Shown one piece after another: positions 6,768-15,269 of a DNA stretch of 64,000 nt. Numbering within the stretch: position 1 is the stretch's first letter; every line of letters begins with the position of its first letter. The translations under genes were made by a program, and so were the position numbers. This DNA comes from Marinobacter sp. es.042 (GTDB lineage Bacteria > Pseudomonadota > Gammaproteobacteria > Pseudomonadales > Oleiphilaceae): positions 3,100,001-3,164,000 of the forward strand of contig NZ_LT897781.1 in assembly GCF_900188315.1 (NCBI RefSeq), read 5' to 3'. Below the pieces are notes generated by a model. The model made no database searches, had not been told where the DNA came from, and worked only from the letters and a program-made list of their open reading frames with translations.

Positions 6768-9201
6768 ACGGATCTTCCGGCCAGGGATGCTTGGGATACC
6801 GTCCATGCATGTCCTTGCGCACCTCGGGGTAGGCGTTACGCCAGAAACTGGCCAGATCCGCGGTGACCGCCAGAGGCCGTTGTGCGGGGGACAACAGATG
6901 AAGCACCACCGGTACCCGCCCACCGGCAACGGCAGGGGTTTCTTTCCAGCCAAACAGCGCCTGGAGCTTGGCCGCCAGAACCGGTCCATTGTCGGCGGTG
7001 TAATCCAGACTCACCTGCTGGCCGGTCGGTATGGTCAGGCGTGTTGGCGCCAGACTCTGAAGCTGCTGCTGGGCCGGGTAATCAATCAGGCTGTTAAGGG
7101 CCGCCAGCAGGTCTATCCGGGCCAGATCGGACCATCGGGTCATGCCGACCAGAAACGGGCCCAGCCAAACCTCGAGATTATCCAGTAACGCCGCGTCATC
7201 GGTGTCCGGCCAGCCGGAATCCGGGAAGGTTCTGGCGAGCAACCTCATTCGGGCACGCCACTGGCGACTGCCATCACTCCAGGGCAGGCTTTCCAGGCCC
7301 TTCTTCCGAATCGCACTGAGCAGCCCCTGCCGGACCAGTTCCGGATCCACCCGGCCGAGGGGCTTTTCCTCAAGCACGAGTTCACCCAGTTTTCGCGCAC
7401 GCCGCGCCAGAATTTTACCCTGGCTATCGTCCCACAGCGCCTCTTCGATCTCCTGTATGTGGTCAGCCAGGTCGAGTTCCAGGTCCGGAATGTCCACCGG
7501 CGCGGCCAGGTAAATCGTGGCTTCGCGGGCCTGGCCATCCAACTCGGCCGCCACCAGCCACTCGTGCCGGGCCAGGGGATCACCCTCTCTCAGTACCGCA
7601 CCTTTGCCATTACTGAGCTGATACCTTGCCGCCTTATCCGATCGCCGCCTGGCAATACGGTCCGGATAGGCCAGGGAAAGCAATCGGCCGATCTCGGCCT
7701 CCGTGGGCGGTGTTGCCTCAGTCGCCCCGGGCCCGGAAAGGCGCCGTGCCGACTGGCGTACAGCCTTCAGGCGAGCGACATCCAGCGTGCGATCCCGCCG
7801 TTCCCCGAAGAACACCCGAACCCGCTCGTGCATGTCCGCACCAGCTCCGGAGCCCAGGAGATCGCGCTCTTCCAGCAGGGCGGCTACGGCCGCAGCCGCG
7901 CCTCCAAGCCCTATAGAACGGCCTTTCAGCACCATATGCGCCAGTCGCGGGTGTATGCCCAGCTCCCGGGCCGCTTTGCCGTGGTCCGTAATAGCTCCGC
8001 CTGAATCGAGCAGATCGAGCCACTGCAGGAGAGCCACAGCCTGCCTCCAATGGGCGGCAGGGGGCTTATCAATCCAGGCGACGGCATCGGCTTCCCGCGC
8101 GCCCCACTGGGCCAATTCCAGCACCAAGGGTGCCAGATCGGCCTCCAGAATTTCGGGCGGCGTGTAATCGGCCAATCCGAACTGTTCCGATTCGCTCCAC
8201 AATCGATAACAGACCCCGGGCTCCATCCGGCCGGCCCGGCCTTTACGCTGTTCCGCAGAGGCCCTGGATACCCGGCCAGTGACCAGGCGGGTCATGCCAC
8301 TGTTGGGATCAAACACGGCCCGACGCTGCTGACCGCAATCGATAACAACCCGAACCCCTTCAATGGTCAGGCTGGTTTCGGCAATAGCCGTAGCCAACAC
8401 CACCTTGCGCTGGCCTTCGGAAGACGGCGAGATTGCCTGGTCCTGCTGCTCCGATTTCAGATTGCCGTATAGCGGAGCAAGCATCACCCGGTCCGGCAGG
8501 TTTGCACGGAGCTGTTGCTCAACCCGACGTATCTCACCCACACCGGGCAGAAACACCAGCAGTGATCCGCTTTGATCAGCCAATGCCTCCCGAACCACAG
8601 CGGTAACCTGATCCACCATGCGGCCATTGCGCGGCAATGGCCGGTAATGAACATCGACCGGAAACGCACGTCCTTCACTGGTTATTACGGGAACGTCTCC
8701 AAGCACTTGCGCAATCGGCCCGGTATCCAGAGTTGCGGACATCACCAGCAACCGCAGATCCTCCCGCAACGCGTGCTGCGATTCCCGCACCAGGGCCAGG
8801 CCCAGATCCGCTTGCAGAGAGCGCTCATGGAACTCATCAAAGATGACCGCCGCGTACTCCTCCAGCATCGGATCCGCCTGGATCAGCCGGGTCAGGATGC
8901 CTTCGGTCACGACTTCGATCCGGGTGGCCGCGGACACACGGGTATCCAGCCTTGTGCGATAGCCTACCGTCTGGCCGGGCTGTTCATTGAGTTGCCGGGC
9001 CATGAACCGGGCGGCAGAGCGAGCTGCAAGCCGACGGGGCTCCAGCATCAGGATCTTGCCGTCACTGCGCCAGGGCGCATCCAGAAGGGCAACAGGCACA
9101 CGGGTGGTTTTACCGGCACCGGGCGGGGCCTGCAGAAGTAAGGTAGTCGCGCGTTCCAGGGCCGCTTTCAGGTCTGGAAGAATGGCATCAATAGGGAGCA
9201 T
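6721..9201 (-). CDS. hrpB: ATP-dependent RNA helicase HrpB
   Basis: An 826-residue DEAH-type helicase of the HrpB branch. Walker A PPGAGKTT has its lysine at residue 31; the DExH box is D-E-F-H at 122-125; motif III S-A-T is at 155-157; motif VI is visible as GRAGR within RKGRAGRMEPG. These are followed by the HA2/winged region and the long HrpB-specific C-terminal domain ending near KHPWPEDP, which carries the family name domain. Length is normal for the family. HrpB is widely conserved and non-essential; a ribosome-associated role and links to cell-wall proteins have been proposed. The ATG at 9201 gives the usual M-L-P-I-D N-terminus. Confidence 0.95.
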   Translation of the reverse strand: MLPIDAILPDLKAALERATTLLLQAPPGAGKTTRVPVALLDAPWRSDGKILMLEPRRLAARSAARFMARQLNEQPGQTVGYRTRLDTRVSAATRIEVVTEGILTRLIQADPMLEEYAAVIFDEFHERSLQADLGLALVRESQHALREDLRLLVMSATLDTGPIAQVLGDVPVITSEGRAFPVDVHYRPLPRNGRMVDQVTAVVREALADQSGSLLVFLPGVGEIRRVEQQLRANLPDRVMLAPLYGNLKSEQQDQAISPSSEGQRKVVLATAIAETSLTIEGVRVVIDCGQQRRAVFDPNSGMTRLVTGRVSRASAEQRKGRAGRMEPGVCYRLWSESEQFGLADYTPPEILEADLAPLVLELAQWGAREADAVAWIDKPPAAHWRQAVALLQWLDLLDSGGAITDHGKAARELGIHPRLAHMVLKGRSIGLGGAAAAVAALLEERDLLGSGAGADMHERVRVFFGERRDRTLDVARLKAVRQSARRLSGPGATEATPPTEAEIGRLLSLAYPDRIARRRSDKAARYQLSNGKGAVLREGDPLARHEWLVAAELDGQAREATIYLAAPVDIPDLELDLADHIQEIEEALWDDSQGKILARRARKLGELVLEEKPLGRVDPELVRQGLLSAIRKKGLESLPWSDGSRQWRARMRLLARTFPDSGWPDTDDAALLDNLEVWLGPFLVGMTRWSDLARIDLLAALNSLIDYPAQQQLQSLAPTRLTIPTGQQVSLDYTADNGPVLAAKLQALFGWKETPAVAGGRVPVVLHLLSPAQRPLAVTADLASFWRNAYPEVRKDMHGRYPKHPWPEDPFTAEAQQGTKKRPTR

Positions 9202-9223
9202 CGGATTCCGGGTTTCTGAAGCG

Positions 9224-9895
9224 TCAGGAGCTCACCCGTTCACGATTGGCCTTTGCCCACTGGTAAATCCGCTCAAAGGCCTCGGCCAGGTTGTGCGGAT
9301 TATGGGGCGGCTGGATCACAGCGGCAAGTTCGCCGTCGGGGTTCAGCAGCGCAAAATGGCCGCTGTGATCCACCAGCAGCTCACCATCGACCTCACGATG
9401 GACAAACACCGCGTTCAGGCTTTTGGCCAGTTCCCGCAGGGTGTCCAGATCTCCGGTCAGACCATGGAAATTTTCACCGAAGAAGTCCGTGTAGGCTTTG
9501 AGTTTCTCCGGCGTGTCGTGCTCCGGGTCAGCGCTGACCAGCAGATAGTCAGGCTGGGGCAATTCCTTCGACAGCAGCTTGTCGGTCTGGCGCAAATTGG
9601 CCATGGCCGCCGGGCAGATATCCGGGCAATTGGTGTAGCCTACGAATGCGATGGTCCAGCGCCCCCTCAGGCTCTCCCGGGTGACGGTTTCACCGTTCTC
9701 ATCCGTCAGCGTGAACTCTGCCAATTGACGAGGCTGATCATAGACATACGTATTGAACTCCGTCAGCTCCGGCGCCGGAATCGGTTCCTGGTTACCCACC
9801 AGAAATACCTGCCGTCCAACAACCAGCCCAAAGATCAGAACAACGATTAGCAGAAGGCAGAACAGGGTAAGGCGAATAGAGCTTGAGCTTTTCAT
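9224..9895 (-). CDS. SCO1/SenC-family copper chaperone
   Basis: A 223-residue membrane-anchored thioredoxin-fold protein that delivers copper to the CuA site of cytochrome oxidase subunit II. An N-terminal helix at about 9-29 anchors it facing the periplasm. Copper ligands are Cys90 and Cys94 in NCPDICP and His176 in VDHSGHF. It lies downstream of cyoE on the same strand, separated by a long hairpin (9923-10025), so it could be transcribed with the haem-synthesis genes or from its own promoter. Together with SURF1, CtaG and the SCO-like gene at 12.1 kb it makes up the oxidase assembly set. Confidence 0.92.
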   Translation of the reverse strand: MKSSSSIRLTLFCLLLIVVLIFGLVVGRQVFLVGNQEPIPAPELTEFNTYVYDQPRQLAEFTLTDENGETVTRESLRGRWTIAFVGYTNCPDICPAAMANLRQTDKLLSKELPQPDYLLVSADPEHDTPEKLKAYTDFFGENFHGLTGDLDTLRELAKSLNAVFVHREVDGELLVDHSGHFALLNPDGELAAVIQPPHNPHNLAEAFERIYQWAKANRERVSS

Positions 9896-9922
9896 GCGTG
9901 GTCCACTTCGTTGATCAGATAA

Positions 9923-10025
9923 GCAGGCGGGGATGGCTTTCCGAAACCGTGCGGAGCCAGGGATGGCGTAGCCGAGCGTACACGGACGTATTTACAGCGT
10001 GTTTCGGAAAGCCATCCCCGCCTGC
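9923..10025. repeat. Long intergenic hairpin, family 2, copy D
   Basis: A perfect 25-bp inverted repeat (9923-9947 with 10001-10025) around a 53-nt core containing GCCAGGGATGGCG and AGCGTACACGGACGTA. The minus strand of the element at 31563-31678 carries a clearly related core (GCCATGGATGGCG ... GGACGT ... AGCGTGTTT) in different arms. It lies between the co-directional genes cyoE and sco. Confidence 0.85.
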
Positions 10026-10043
10026 GTCAGCACAATGTCTGAC

Positions 10044-10964
10044 TTAGAAAAATACAAAATGATCCACAAGCAATACCACAAACAGGGCCATGAGGTAAGT
10101 GATGGAATACTTGAAGGTATTCAGGGCCACCCGCCGATCATCACCCTTCAACAGCCTTACCGCATACTGCAGAAAGCGCAGGCCAAGGGCCAGGGCGCCC
10201 ACCAGGTAGATACCGCCGGACATGCCTGTGACAAAAGGTAGCAGACTGACTGCCAGCAACATCAGGGTGTAGAGCAGGATGTGCAGCTCGGTGAACTTGT
10301 TGCCATGGGTGACCGGCAGCATGGGAATGCCCGCCTTGGCGTACTCTTCCTTGCGATGGATAGCCAGAGCCCAGAAATGCGGCGGGGTCCAGGCAAAAAT
10401 GATCAGCACCAGCAGCAGAGCGTGGCCCTCAACCTGGCCGGTCACAGCGGTCCAGCCCAACAGCGGTGGCATGGCCCCGGCAAGGCCACCGATGGTGATG
10501 TTCTGGGGCGTAGCCCGCTTGAGGAACAGGGTATAGACACCGGCGTAACCCACCAGGGAGGCGAGGGTCAGCCAGGCAGTGAGGTGGTTCACCTGCCACA
10601 TCAGCACGGCCATACCAACACACGCGAGTATCGTTGCGAACAGGATCGCATCCAGAGGTGAGATCTTGCCTGTGGCCACCGGGCGCTTGCGGGTGCGAGC
10701 CATGACGGTGTCAATTTTCTGGTCTACCACATGGTTGACCACCGCAGCCGCGCCGGCAAGCAGGGCAATACCCAGATTGCCCCAGACCAACACGCCCCAA
10801 CCGGGCACGCCTGGCGCCGCCAGCAACATGCCGATCACAGAGGTAAGGATCATCAGCGCGACAACCCTGGGCTTGGTCAGCTCCAGATAGTCACGCCAGG
10901 AAATGGTTGTTCTGGAGTCGCTCGCAATTGCCTGGGCCGGCAGTGCTTCCACTTGCTCGCTCAT
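10044..10964 (-). CDS. cyoE: Protohaem IX farnesyltransferase (haem O synthase)
   Basis: A 306-residue UbiA-superfamily polytopic membrane enzyme that transfers a farnesyl group to haem B, giving haem O. The first aspartate-rich motif is in NHVVDQKIDTVMARTRKRP; the loop R-K-E-E-Y-A-K-A-G-I-P-M-L-P is characteristic of CyoE/CtaB. Around eight hydrophobic helices are visible. The ATG overlaps the ctaA stop by 4 nt (ATGA), so the two are translationally coupled and the product feeds CtaA directly. Confidence 0.95.
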   Translation of the reverse strand: MSEQVEALPAQAIASDSRTTISWRDYLELTKPRVVALMILTSVIGMLLAAPGVPGWGVLVWGNLGIALLAGAAAVVNHVVDQKIDTVMARTRKRPVATGKISPLDAILFATILACVGMAVLMWQVNHLTAWLTLASLVGYAGVYTLFLKRATPQNITIGGLAGAMPPLLGWTAVTGQVEGHALLLVLIIFAWTPPHFWALAIHRKEEYAKAGIPMLPVTHGNKFTELHILLYTLMLLAVSLLPFVTGMSGGIYLVGALALGLRFLQYAVRLLKGDDRRVALNTFKYSITYLMALFVVLLVDHFVFF

Positions 10965-12064
10965 GCCGTAACCTCCTGATTCATTGTTGTTGTGTGTGTT
11001 GCCGGGACGCTATGTGGTTCGAGTAATAGCTGATGCCGCCAGATCAGGTGAATGACTGAAAGAAGGAGTCCTGCGCCCATGGCGTTATGGGCCACGGCGA
11101 TGGACAGGGGAATATGGAAAATCACATTGGCCAGACCCAGCAGGATCTGGACACCTAGCAGAACCGCCACCAGCTTAATGGCGTTGTCGAGCCAGGACTC
11201 CCCTCGTCGCCGCCACATCAACGCCAGCAATGCCGTGAAATAAAACAGTACCACCACGGCACCAAGCCTGTGGGTAACATGGATCGCCACCCGCCCGTCC
11301 GCGGTAAGCTGGCCTCCCAGATAGTTGGGGCCCACGTGCTGGGTTACGTCGAAACCATGCTTGAAATCCATACCCTCAGGCCACCACTGTCCCTGGCAGG
11401 TTGGCAGATCGGTACAGGCAACGGCCGCGTAGTTGGCCGCTGTCCAGGCCCCCAGGGCAATCTGCATCACCACTAACAGGAGCCCGCCATAAAGCCAGGG
11501 CCGGAAACCCGACAGGGCAGTTGATGGCGGTGGTTCCCGATCCTGCGTCTGCCTGGCCTGACGTCGCAACCTGAATGCCAGCAGCGCCAGCAGACTCAGG
11601 GTGGTAAATCCGCCAAGCAGGTGCAGCGCCACCACCTGGGGCCACAGTTTCAGGGTCACTGTCCACATGCCGAAAGCGCCCTGAAGAATGATGAAACCGG
11701 CGATAAACAAAGGCAACTTTACCGGAACACCCTGGCGCCGGTTACGAACCGCATAGGCCGCCATACCAAAAACAACAAGCCCCAGAATCCCGGCAGCATA
11801 GCGGTGAATCATTTCGGGCCAGCCTTTTCGCACGTCCACGGGCGTATCCGGGAAACGGGCATTCGCAATGGCAATGCTGGATTCGCTCTGGGGTACGGTC
11901 AGGAAGCCATAGCATCCGGGCCAGTCCGGACACCCCAACCCGGCATGCACAAGACGGGTCCAGGCACCCAACATGATGACAACAACCGCCAACAGAACAG
12001 CGAAAGTGGCCCATTTGGCCATCTTCTGGGCCGCCAGGGATGATGAAGGGAACGACTTATTCAA
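10961..12064 (-). CDS. ctaA: Haem A synthase
   Basis: A 367-residue membrane protein of the COX15/CtaA family that oxidises the haem O methyl group to the formyl of haem A. Eight hydrophobic helices, with conserved histidines in M-I-H-R-Y-A-A-G, A-L-H-L-L-G-G, V-T-H-R-L-G-A and A-H-N-A-M-G-A that bind the haems. The start is taken as TTG 12064 because GGAG lies 8 nt upstream; ATG 12022 is an internal alternative that would cut 14 residues from the cytoplasmic tail. Overlaps cyoE by 4 nt. Confidence 0.93.
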   Translation of the reverse strand: MNKSFPSSSLAAQKMAKWATFAVLLAVVVIMLGAWTRLVHAGLGCPDWPGCYGFLTVPQSESSIAIANARFPDTPVDVRKGWPEMIHRYAAGILGLVVFGMAAYAVRNRRQGVPVKLPLFIAGFIILQGAFGMWTVTLKLWPQVVALHLLGGFTTLSLLALLAFRLRRQARQTQDREPPPSTALSGFRPWLYGGLLLVVMQIALGAWTAANYAAVACTDLPTCQGQWWPEGMDFKHGFDVTQHVGPNYLGGQLTADGRVAIHVTHRLGAVVVLFYFTALLALMWRRRGESWLDNAIKLVAVLLGVQILLGLANVIFHIPLSIAVAHNAMGAGLLLSVIHLIWRHQLLLEPHSVPATHTTTMNQEVTA

Positions 12065-12086
12065 GGCTGACTCTCCGCTCTGGCCA

Positions 12087-12737
12087 TTAACCGATCTGCG
12101 ACAGTTTGAGCAGATGCTTGAGATCCTCCAGCATATCTTTTCCCGTATGTTCGGAGCCGTAATGCATCATCACGTTCCCAAAGGGATCGACCAGCAGGAT
12201 GCGGGGCTCGACTGCCGGATTGATACCGGATGGCCAAGTAGGTTGGGATCCCGCCGCAGGCACAAGACGTTCCATGGAGCTGTATTCGGAAGCCCACCGC
12301 CCCTGCAGATCGTCAGGCACACTCCCCAATGCGGCCGCCCGGGAGACGCGATTGGCGTTCTTGCCAAGGGCTATGTTGACCTGTCTGGCCAGATAGAGCA
12401 GCTCCTCGCACTGGCTGCCGCACTGGCCGGCAGCCACAACCATCAGCCAATCCGGGTCGGTTTTATCCGGCCCAAAGCGCTCAGCCAACGGAACACCGGA
12501 GACCGTTTCGACGTTGAGCGTCGATACCGGCACCACCGGTTGAAGCAGAACACCGTTGTTGGTGTGCCCGACAGGATTCAGCCAGCCAGTGTAAAACATG
12601 ATAGTTGCAACAATCATCGGGCCAAAGCCCAACGCGAACAGCAGGAACGCCGTGCGGCGGCCTCGACGGGCCTGCTCCGGGGTTGGCCCTTCGTTCTGTT
12701 CCTGGTCGGATATCCGGTTAGCCATTGTCATTGTCAT
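12087..12737 (-). CDS. Membrane-anchored SCO-like thioredoxin-fold protein in cox cluster
   Basis: A 216-residue protein with one membrane helix at about 29-50 and a periplasmic domain carrying a C-x3-C pair, Cys106 and Cys110 in AAGQCGSQCEE, the same spacing as the SCO copper site. Later segments such as PRILLVDPFGNVMMHYG resemble the central strands of a SCO/thioredoxin fold. Usually annotated as hypothetical in Marinobacter-like cox clusters. Three in-frame ATGs stand close together; the first is chosen because AGGAG lies 6 nt before it, which makes the gene overlap the end of surf1 by 20 nt. A role in copper or thiol handling during oxidase assembly is inferred from fold and position. Confidence 0.75.
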   Translation of the reverse strand: MTMTMANRISDQEQNEGPTPEQARRGRRTAFLLFALGFGPMIVATIMFYTGWLNPVGHTNNGVLLQPVVPVSTLNVETVSGVPLAERFGPDKTDPDWLMVVAAGQCGSQCEELLYLARQVNIALGKNANRVSRAAALGSVPDDLQGRWASEYSSMERLVPAAGSQPTWPSGINPAVEPRILLVDPFGNVMMHYGSEHTGKDMLEDLKHLLKLSQIG

Positions 12738-13455
12738 TATTGGCTCCTGTCTTTCGGTAACTCGCCACTACAGTCAATATAGTCAGCGCCACGGCCAGCG
12801 CAAACCATTGCGTGGCATATCCGTAATGAGTTTGCGGCCCCATCAGGTCCGGTTGCCAATCCGCACGGTATGCACCGGGCTGGCGCTCTCCGGAAAGTCG
12901 CACGATTTTGCCCGTAAGTTCCGGGATCTCCTGCCGCGCGGCCTGCTCGGAAAGACTTTGCACTCGGCGAGGCCATTGTCCGTCTGCAGCCGGCTGATCC
13001 ACCAGTACCGGAGGCACCGGGTAATCGCTGATCCGCCCTTGCAGGGTGAAAATGCCTTCTGGCGTGGCTATTTCCGGGAGCTGGTTACGTGTACGAGGCG
13101 CCTGAACCCAACCGCGATTGATCAGCACCGGTGGCCCGTCAAGAGGGCGAAACTCGGTAAGAATTTCATAGCCGGGTGCGCCCTCGCGAGTCCGGTTATC
13201 CAGAAGCCAGTTTCTGCCCCCGTACATTCCGGTCAATGTCACAGGCCGGCCGCTGGTCAGATTGCCGGATACCATGTCTGGCCATGCCAGGTTTTCAGCT
13301 TCCTCCTGCCATTGGTCCAGCATAAGCTGTTTTTCGGCGGCCCTGTTCAGCTGCCAGACACCCAGGCTTACCAACACCGGAAGGAAGACCCCACTGAACA
13401 CCAGCAGCCGCCAGTCAAACTGCCATTGGCGGTGTTTGCCCTGCGAATCAGACAT
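12718..13455 (-). CDS. SURF1-family cytochrome oxidase assembly protein
   Basis: A 245-residue protein with two terminal membrane helices (about 17-37 and 214-232) bracketing a periplasmic domain, the SURF1 topology. Family motifs visible are L-G-x-W-Q-L-x-R near residue 31, V-L-I-N-R-G-W-V near 110 and H-x-x-Y-A-x-Q-W-F-A-L-A before the last helix. SURF1 helps insert haem A into subunit I, fitting a neighbourhood of haem A synthesis and cox genes. Its stop overlaps the start of the following SCO-like gene. Confidence 0.92.
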   Translation of the reverse strand: MSDSQGKHRQWQFDWRLLVFSGVFLPVLVSLGVWQLNRAAEKQLMLDQWQEEAENLAWPDMVSGNLTSGRPVTLTGMYGGRNWLLDNRTREGAPGYEILTEFRPLDGPPVLINRGWVQAPRTRNQLPEIATPEGIFTLQGRISDYPVPPVLVDQPAADGQWPRRVQSLSEQAARQEIPELTGKIVRLSGERQPGAYRADWQPDLMGPQTHYGYATQWFALAVALTILTVVASYRKTGANNDNDNG

Positions 13456-13535
13456 GCTCTGCTATAGTGACCTCAGCGAGTCCGGAACCGTTTCCGGTCC
13501 GTACATTCACCATACCAATAAAAACAGGAAGTCCC

Positions 13536-13739
13536 ATGCTCAAAGCGCTTATTGTTTTCCTGATGCTTTCTGTGGTTGTGAGCCTTTTCAGTGGCCTGTT
13601 TTTTCTCATTAAAGACGGCGGCAAGACCAATCGGGTTGTTAACTCTCTGGCCGTCCGGGTGACGCTCAGCATACTGCTCCTGGCTGTGGTACTGATTGCT
13701 CTGTGGAACGGGAGCCTGACTCTTAATCCGACTCCCTGA
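13536..13739 (+). CDS. DUF2909 twin-transmembrane protein
   Basis: A 67-residue protein of two hydrophobic helices (about 3-25 and 40-58) joined by a basic loop KDGGKTNRVV, matching the DUF2909 / twin transmembrane family. Start ATG 13536 has AGGAAG 6 nt upstream; the open frame extends further but without the family pattern. It is the only plus-strand gene within the cox cluster, placed between the divergent surf1 gene and the convergent coxIII gene, whose stop is 9 nt away. Function unknown; its position in cox clusters of many gammaproteobacteria suggests a link to respiration. Confidence 0.85.
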   Translation: MLKALIVFLMLSVVVSLFSGLFFLIKDGGKTNRVVNSLAVRVTLSILLLAVVLIALWNGSLTLNPTP

Positions 13740-13748
13740 CTACCCATA

Positions 13749-14636
13749 TCAGATGATGTAAACGAACACGAACAAGCCCAGCCAGACCACGTCCACAAAA
13801 TGCCAATACCACGCGGTCGCCTCGAAACCAAAATGATTGTCGGCCGTGAAATGGCCCTTGCTGATTCGCACCAGCATAATGGCGAGCATCAATGTGCCAA
13901 GCATCACATGGGCACCGTGGAAGCCAGTCAACATAAAGAACGTACTGCCATAGATGCCGGATTGCAGGGTCAGGTCGAGATCACGGTAGGCATGGAGGTA
14001 TTCATAGCCCTGAACAAACATGAAGACCACGGCAAGAGCGATGGTTGCAGCCAGCCACAGTTTGGTTTTCGCCCGATTACCTGCCTTCAATGCATGGTGC
14101 GCCACAGTTACCGTAAATGACGACGTCACCAGCAAGATAGTGTTCATCAAAGGCAGGCCCCAGGCGCTGATAACCTCCTTGGGTCCAGGATAAGCTTCCG
14201 GGCTGGGATTGTTGATAAGAGGCCAGGTCGACTGAAAGCCCTCCCACAACATGTTCGAGGAACCGCGGTCACCCTCTCCACCAAGCCAAGGCACCGCAAA
14301 CACCCTGATGTAGAACAAAGCACCGAAAAACGCAGCGAAAAACATCACCTCTGAGAAAATGAACCAACTCATCCCCCAGCGGAACGAGCGATCCATCTGA
14401 TCACTGTAGAGTCCCGCCCGACTCTCTTTGATGACGGCTCCAAACCACCCGAACAGCATGTAGGCCATAATCAGGGCACCAATCCAGAACATGATCCAGG
14501 CACCGGTTGTGCTGTCCCCCTGTTTGCCATTCACCATGATTGAGGCCACCCCGTAAAGGGTTACCCCAAGGCCAATCGTGGCGACAATAGGCCACTTGCT
14601 CTGTTCCGGAACGTAATAGGTCTGGTTATCCGCCAT
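13749..14636 (-). CDS. ctaE: Cytochrome c oxidase subunit III
   Basis: A 295-residue seven-helix membrane protein. Diagnostic segments are S-R-A-G-L-Y-S-D-Q-M-D, FFAAFFGALFYIR, SSFTVTVAHHAL and the C-terminal W-Y-W-H-F-V-D-V-V-W-L-G-L-F. It lies last of the coxII-coxI-ctaG-coxIII series on the minus strand. Subunit III stabilises the proton-pumping core of the haem-copper oxidase. Confidence 0.95.
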   Translation of the reverse strand: MADNQTYYVPEQSKWPIVATIGLGVTLYGVASIMVNGKQGDSTTGAWIMFWIGALIMAYMLFGWFGAVIKESRAGLYSDQMDRSFRWGMSWFIFSEVMFFAAFFGALFYIRVFAVPWLGGEGDRGSSNMLWEGFQSTWPLINNPSPEAYPGPKEVISAWGLPLMNTILLVTSSFTVTVAHHALKAGNRAKTKLWLAATIALAVVFMFVQGYEYLHAYRDLDLTLQSGIYGSTFFMLTGFHGAHVMLGTLMLAIMLVRISKGHFTADNHFGFEATAWYWHFVDVVWLGLFVFVYII

Positions 14637-14652
14637 GACAGTCTCCGATGGC

Positions 14653-15255
14653 TTATCCGTTGTCGTTTGTTGTTGTTTCTTTCCGGGAGTTTTGTGCTGC
14701 CGACACCTGTTTACCCTGATCGTAGAGCGTGTAAGACAGAGTAAGTTTGGTGATATGCGCCGGCAAGTCCTTGTCGACGATAAAGATCAGAGGCATTTCA
14801 GTACTTTCACCCGCTTCAAGTGGCTGTTGGTTAAAGCAGAAGCACTCGGTCTTATGAAAATACAGCGTCCCCTCCGAAGGCGCGAGGCTCGGAACCGCCT
14901 GGCCTACCATTGGCTCACTTGTCGGGTTTTCGGCATAGAAATTCACCGTGGTCGGCTCACCGGGGTGAACATCCACCGACCGCACAACCGGGCGGAATTT
15001 CCAGGTCATCCCCGGTCCGTTGGAGGCGAGAAACTGAACCTTGACCGTTCGGGTCACGTCCGCCTCTGCCACCTCGGTGGATTCGTACCGCCCCCCGGTC
15101 TTACCGTTAATCCCGGTAATTTCGCAGAACACGTCGTACAGAGGCACCATGGCAAACCCAAAGGCAAACATGCCGACCACGCCGGCCATGCACCAGCCCA
15201 CCACTCGAGCATTGCCCCTGCGGGCTCCGGCATTGTTTGCCTGTTGTTCTGCCAT
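14653..15255 (-). CDS. ctaG: Cytochrome c oxidase assembly protein CtaG (Cox11)
   Basis: A 200-residue copper chaperone for the CuB centre of subunit I. An N-terminal helix (about 22-40) leads to a periplasmic Ig-like domain. Cysteines in MVPLYDVFCEITG and in the copper motif C-F-C-F-N-Q-Q are present. The start is ATG 15255, preceded by GGGGAGG; the longer open frame from 15330 would overlap coxI. The position between coxI and coxIII is the usual one. Confidence 0.93.
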   Translation of the reverse strand: MAEQQANNAGARRGNARVVGWCMAGVVGMFAFGFAMVPLYDVFCEITGINGKTGGRYESTEVAEADVTRTVKVQFLASNGPGMTWKFRPVVRSVDVHPGEPTTVNFYAENPTSEPMVGQAVPSLAPSEGTLYFHKTECFCFNQQPLEAGESTEMPLIFIVDKDLPAHITKLTLSYTLYDQGKQVSAAQNSRKETTTNDNG

Positions 15256-15269
15256 GGCCAGTGCCTCCC

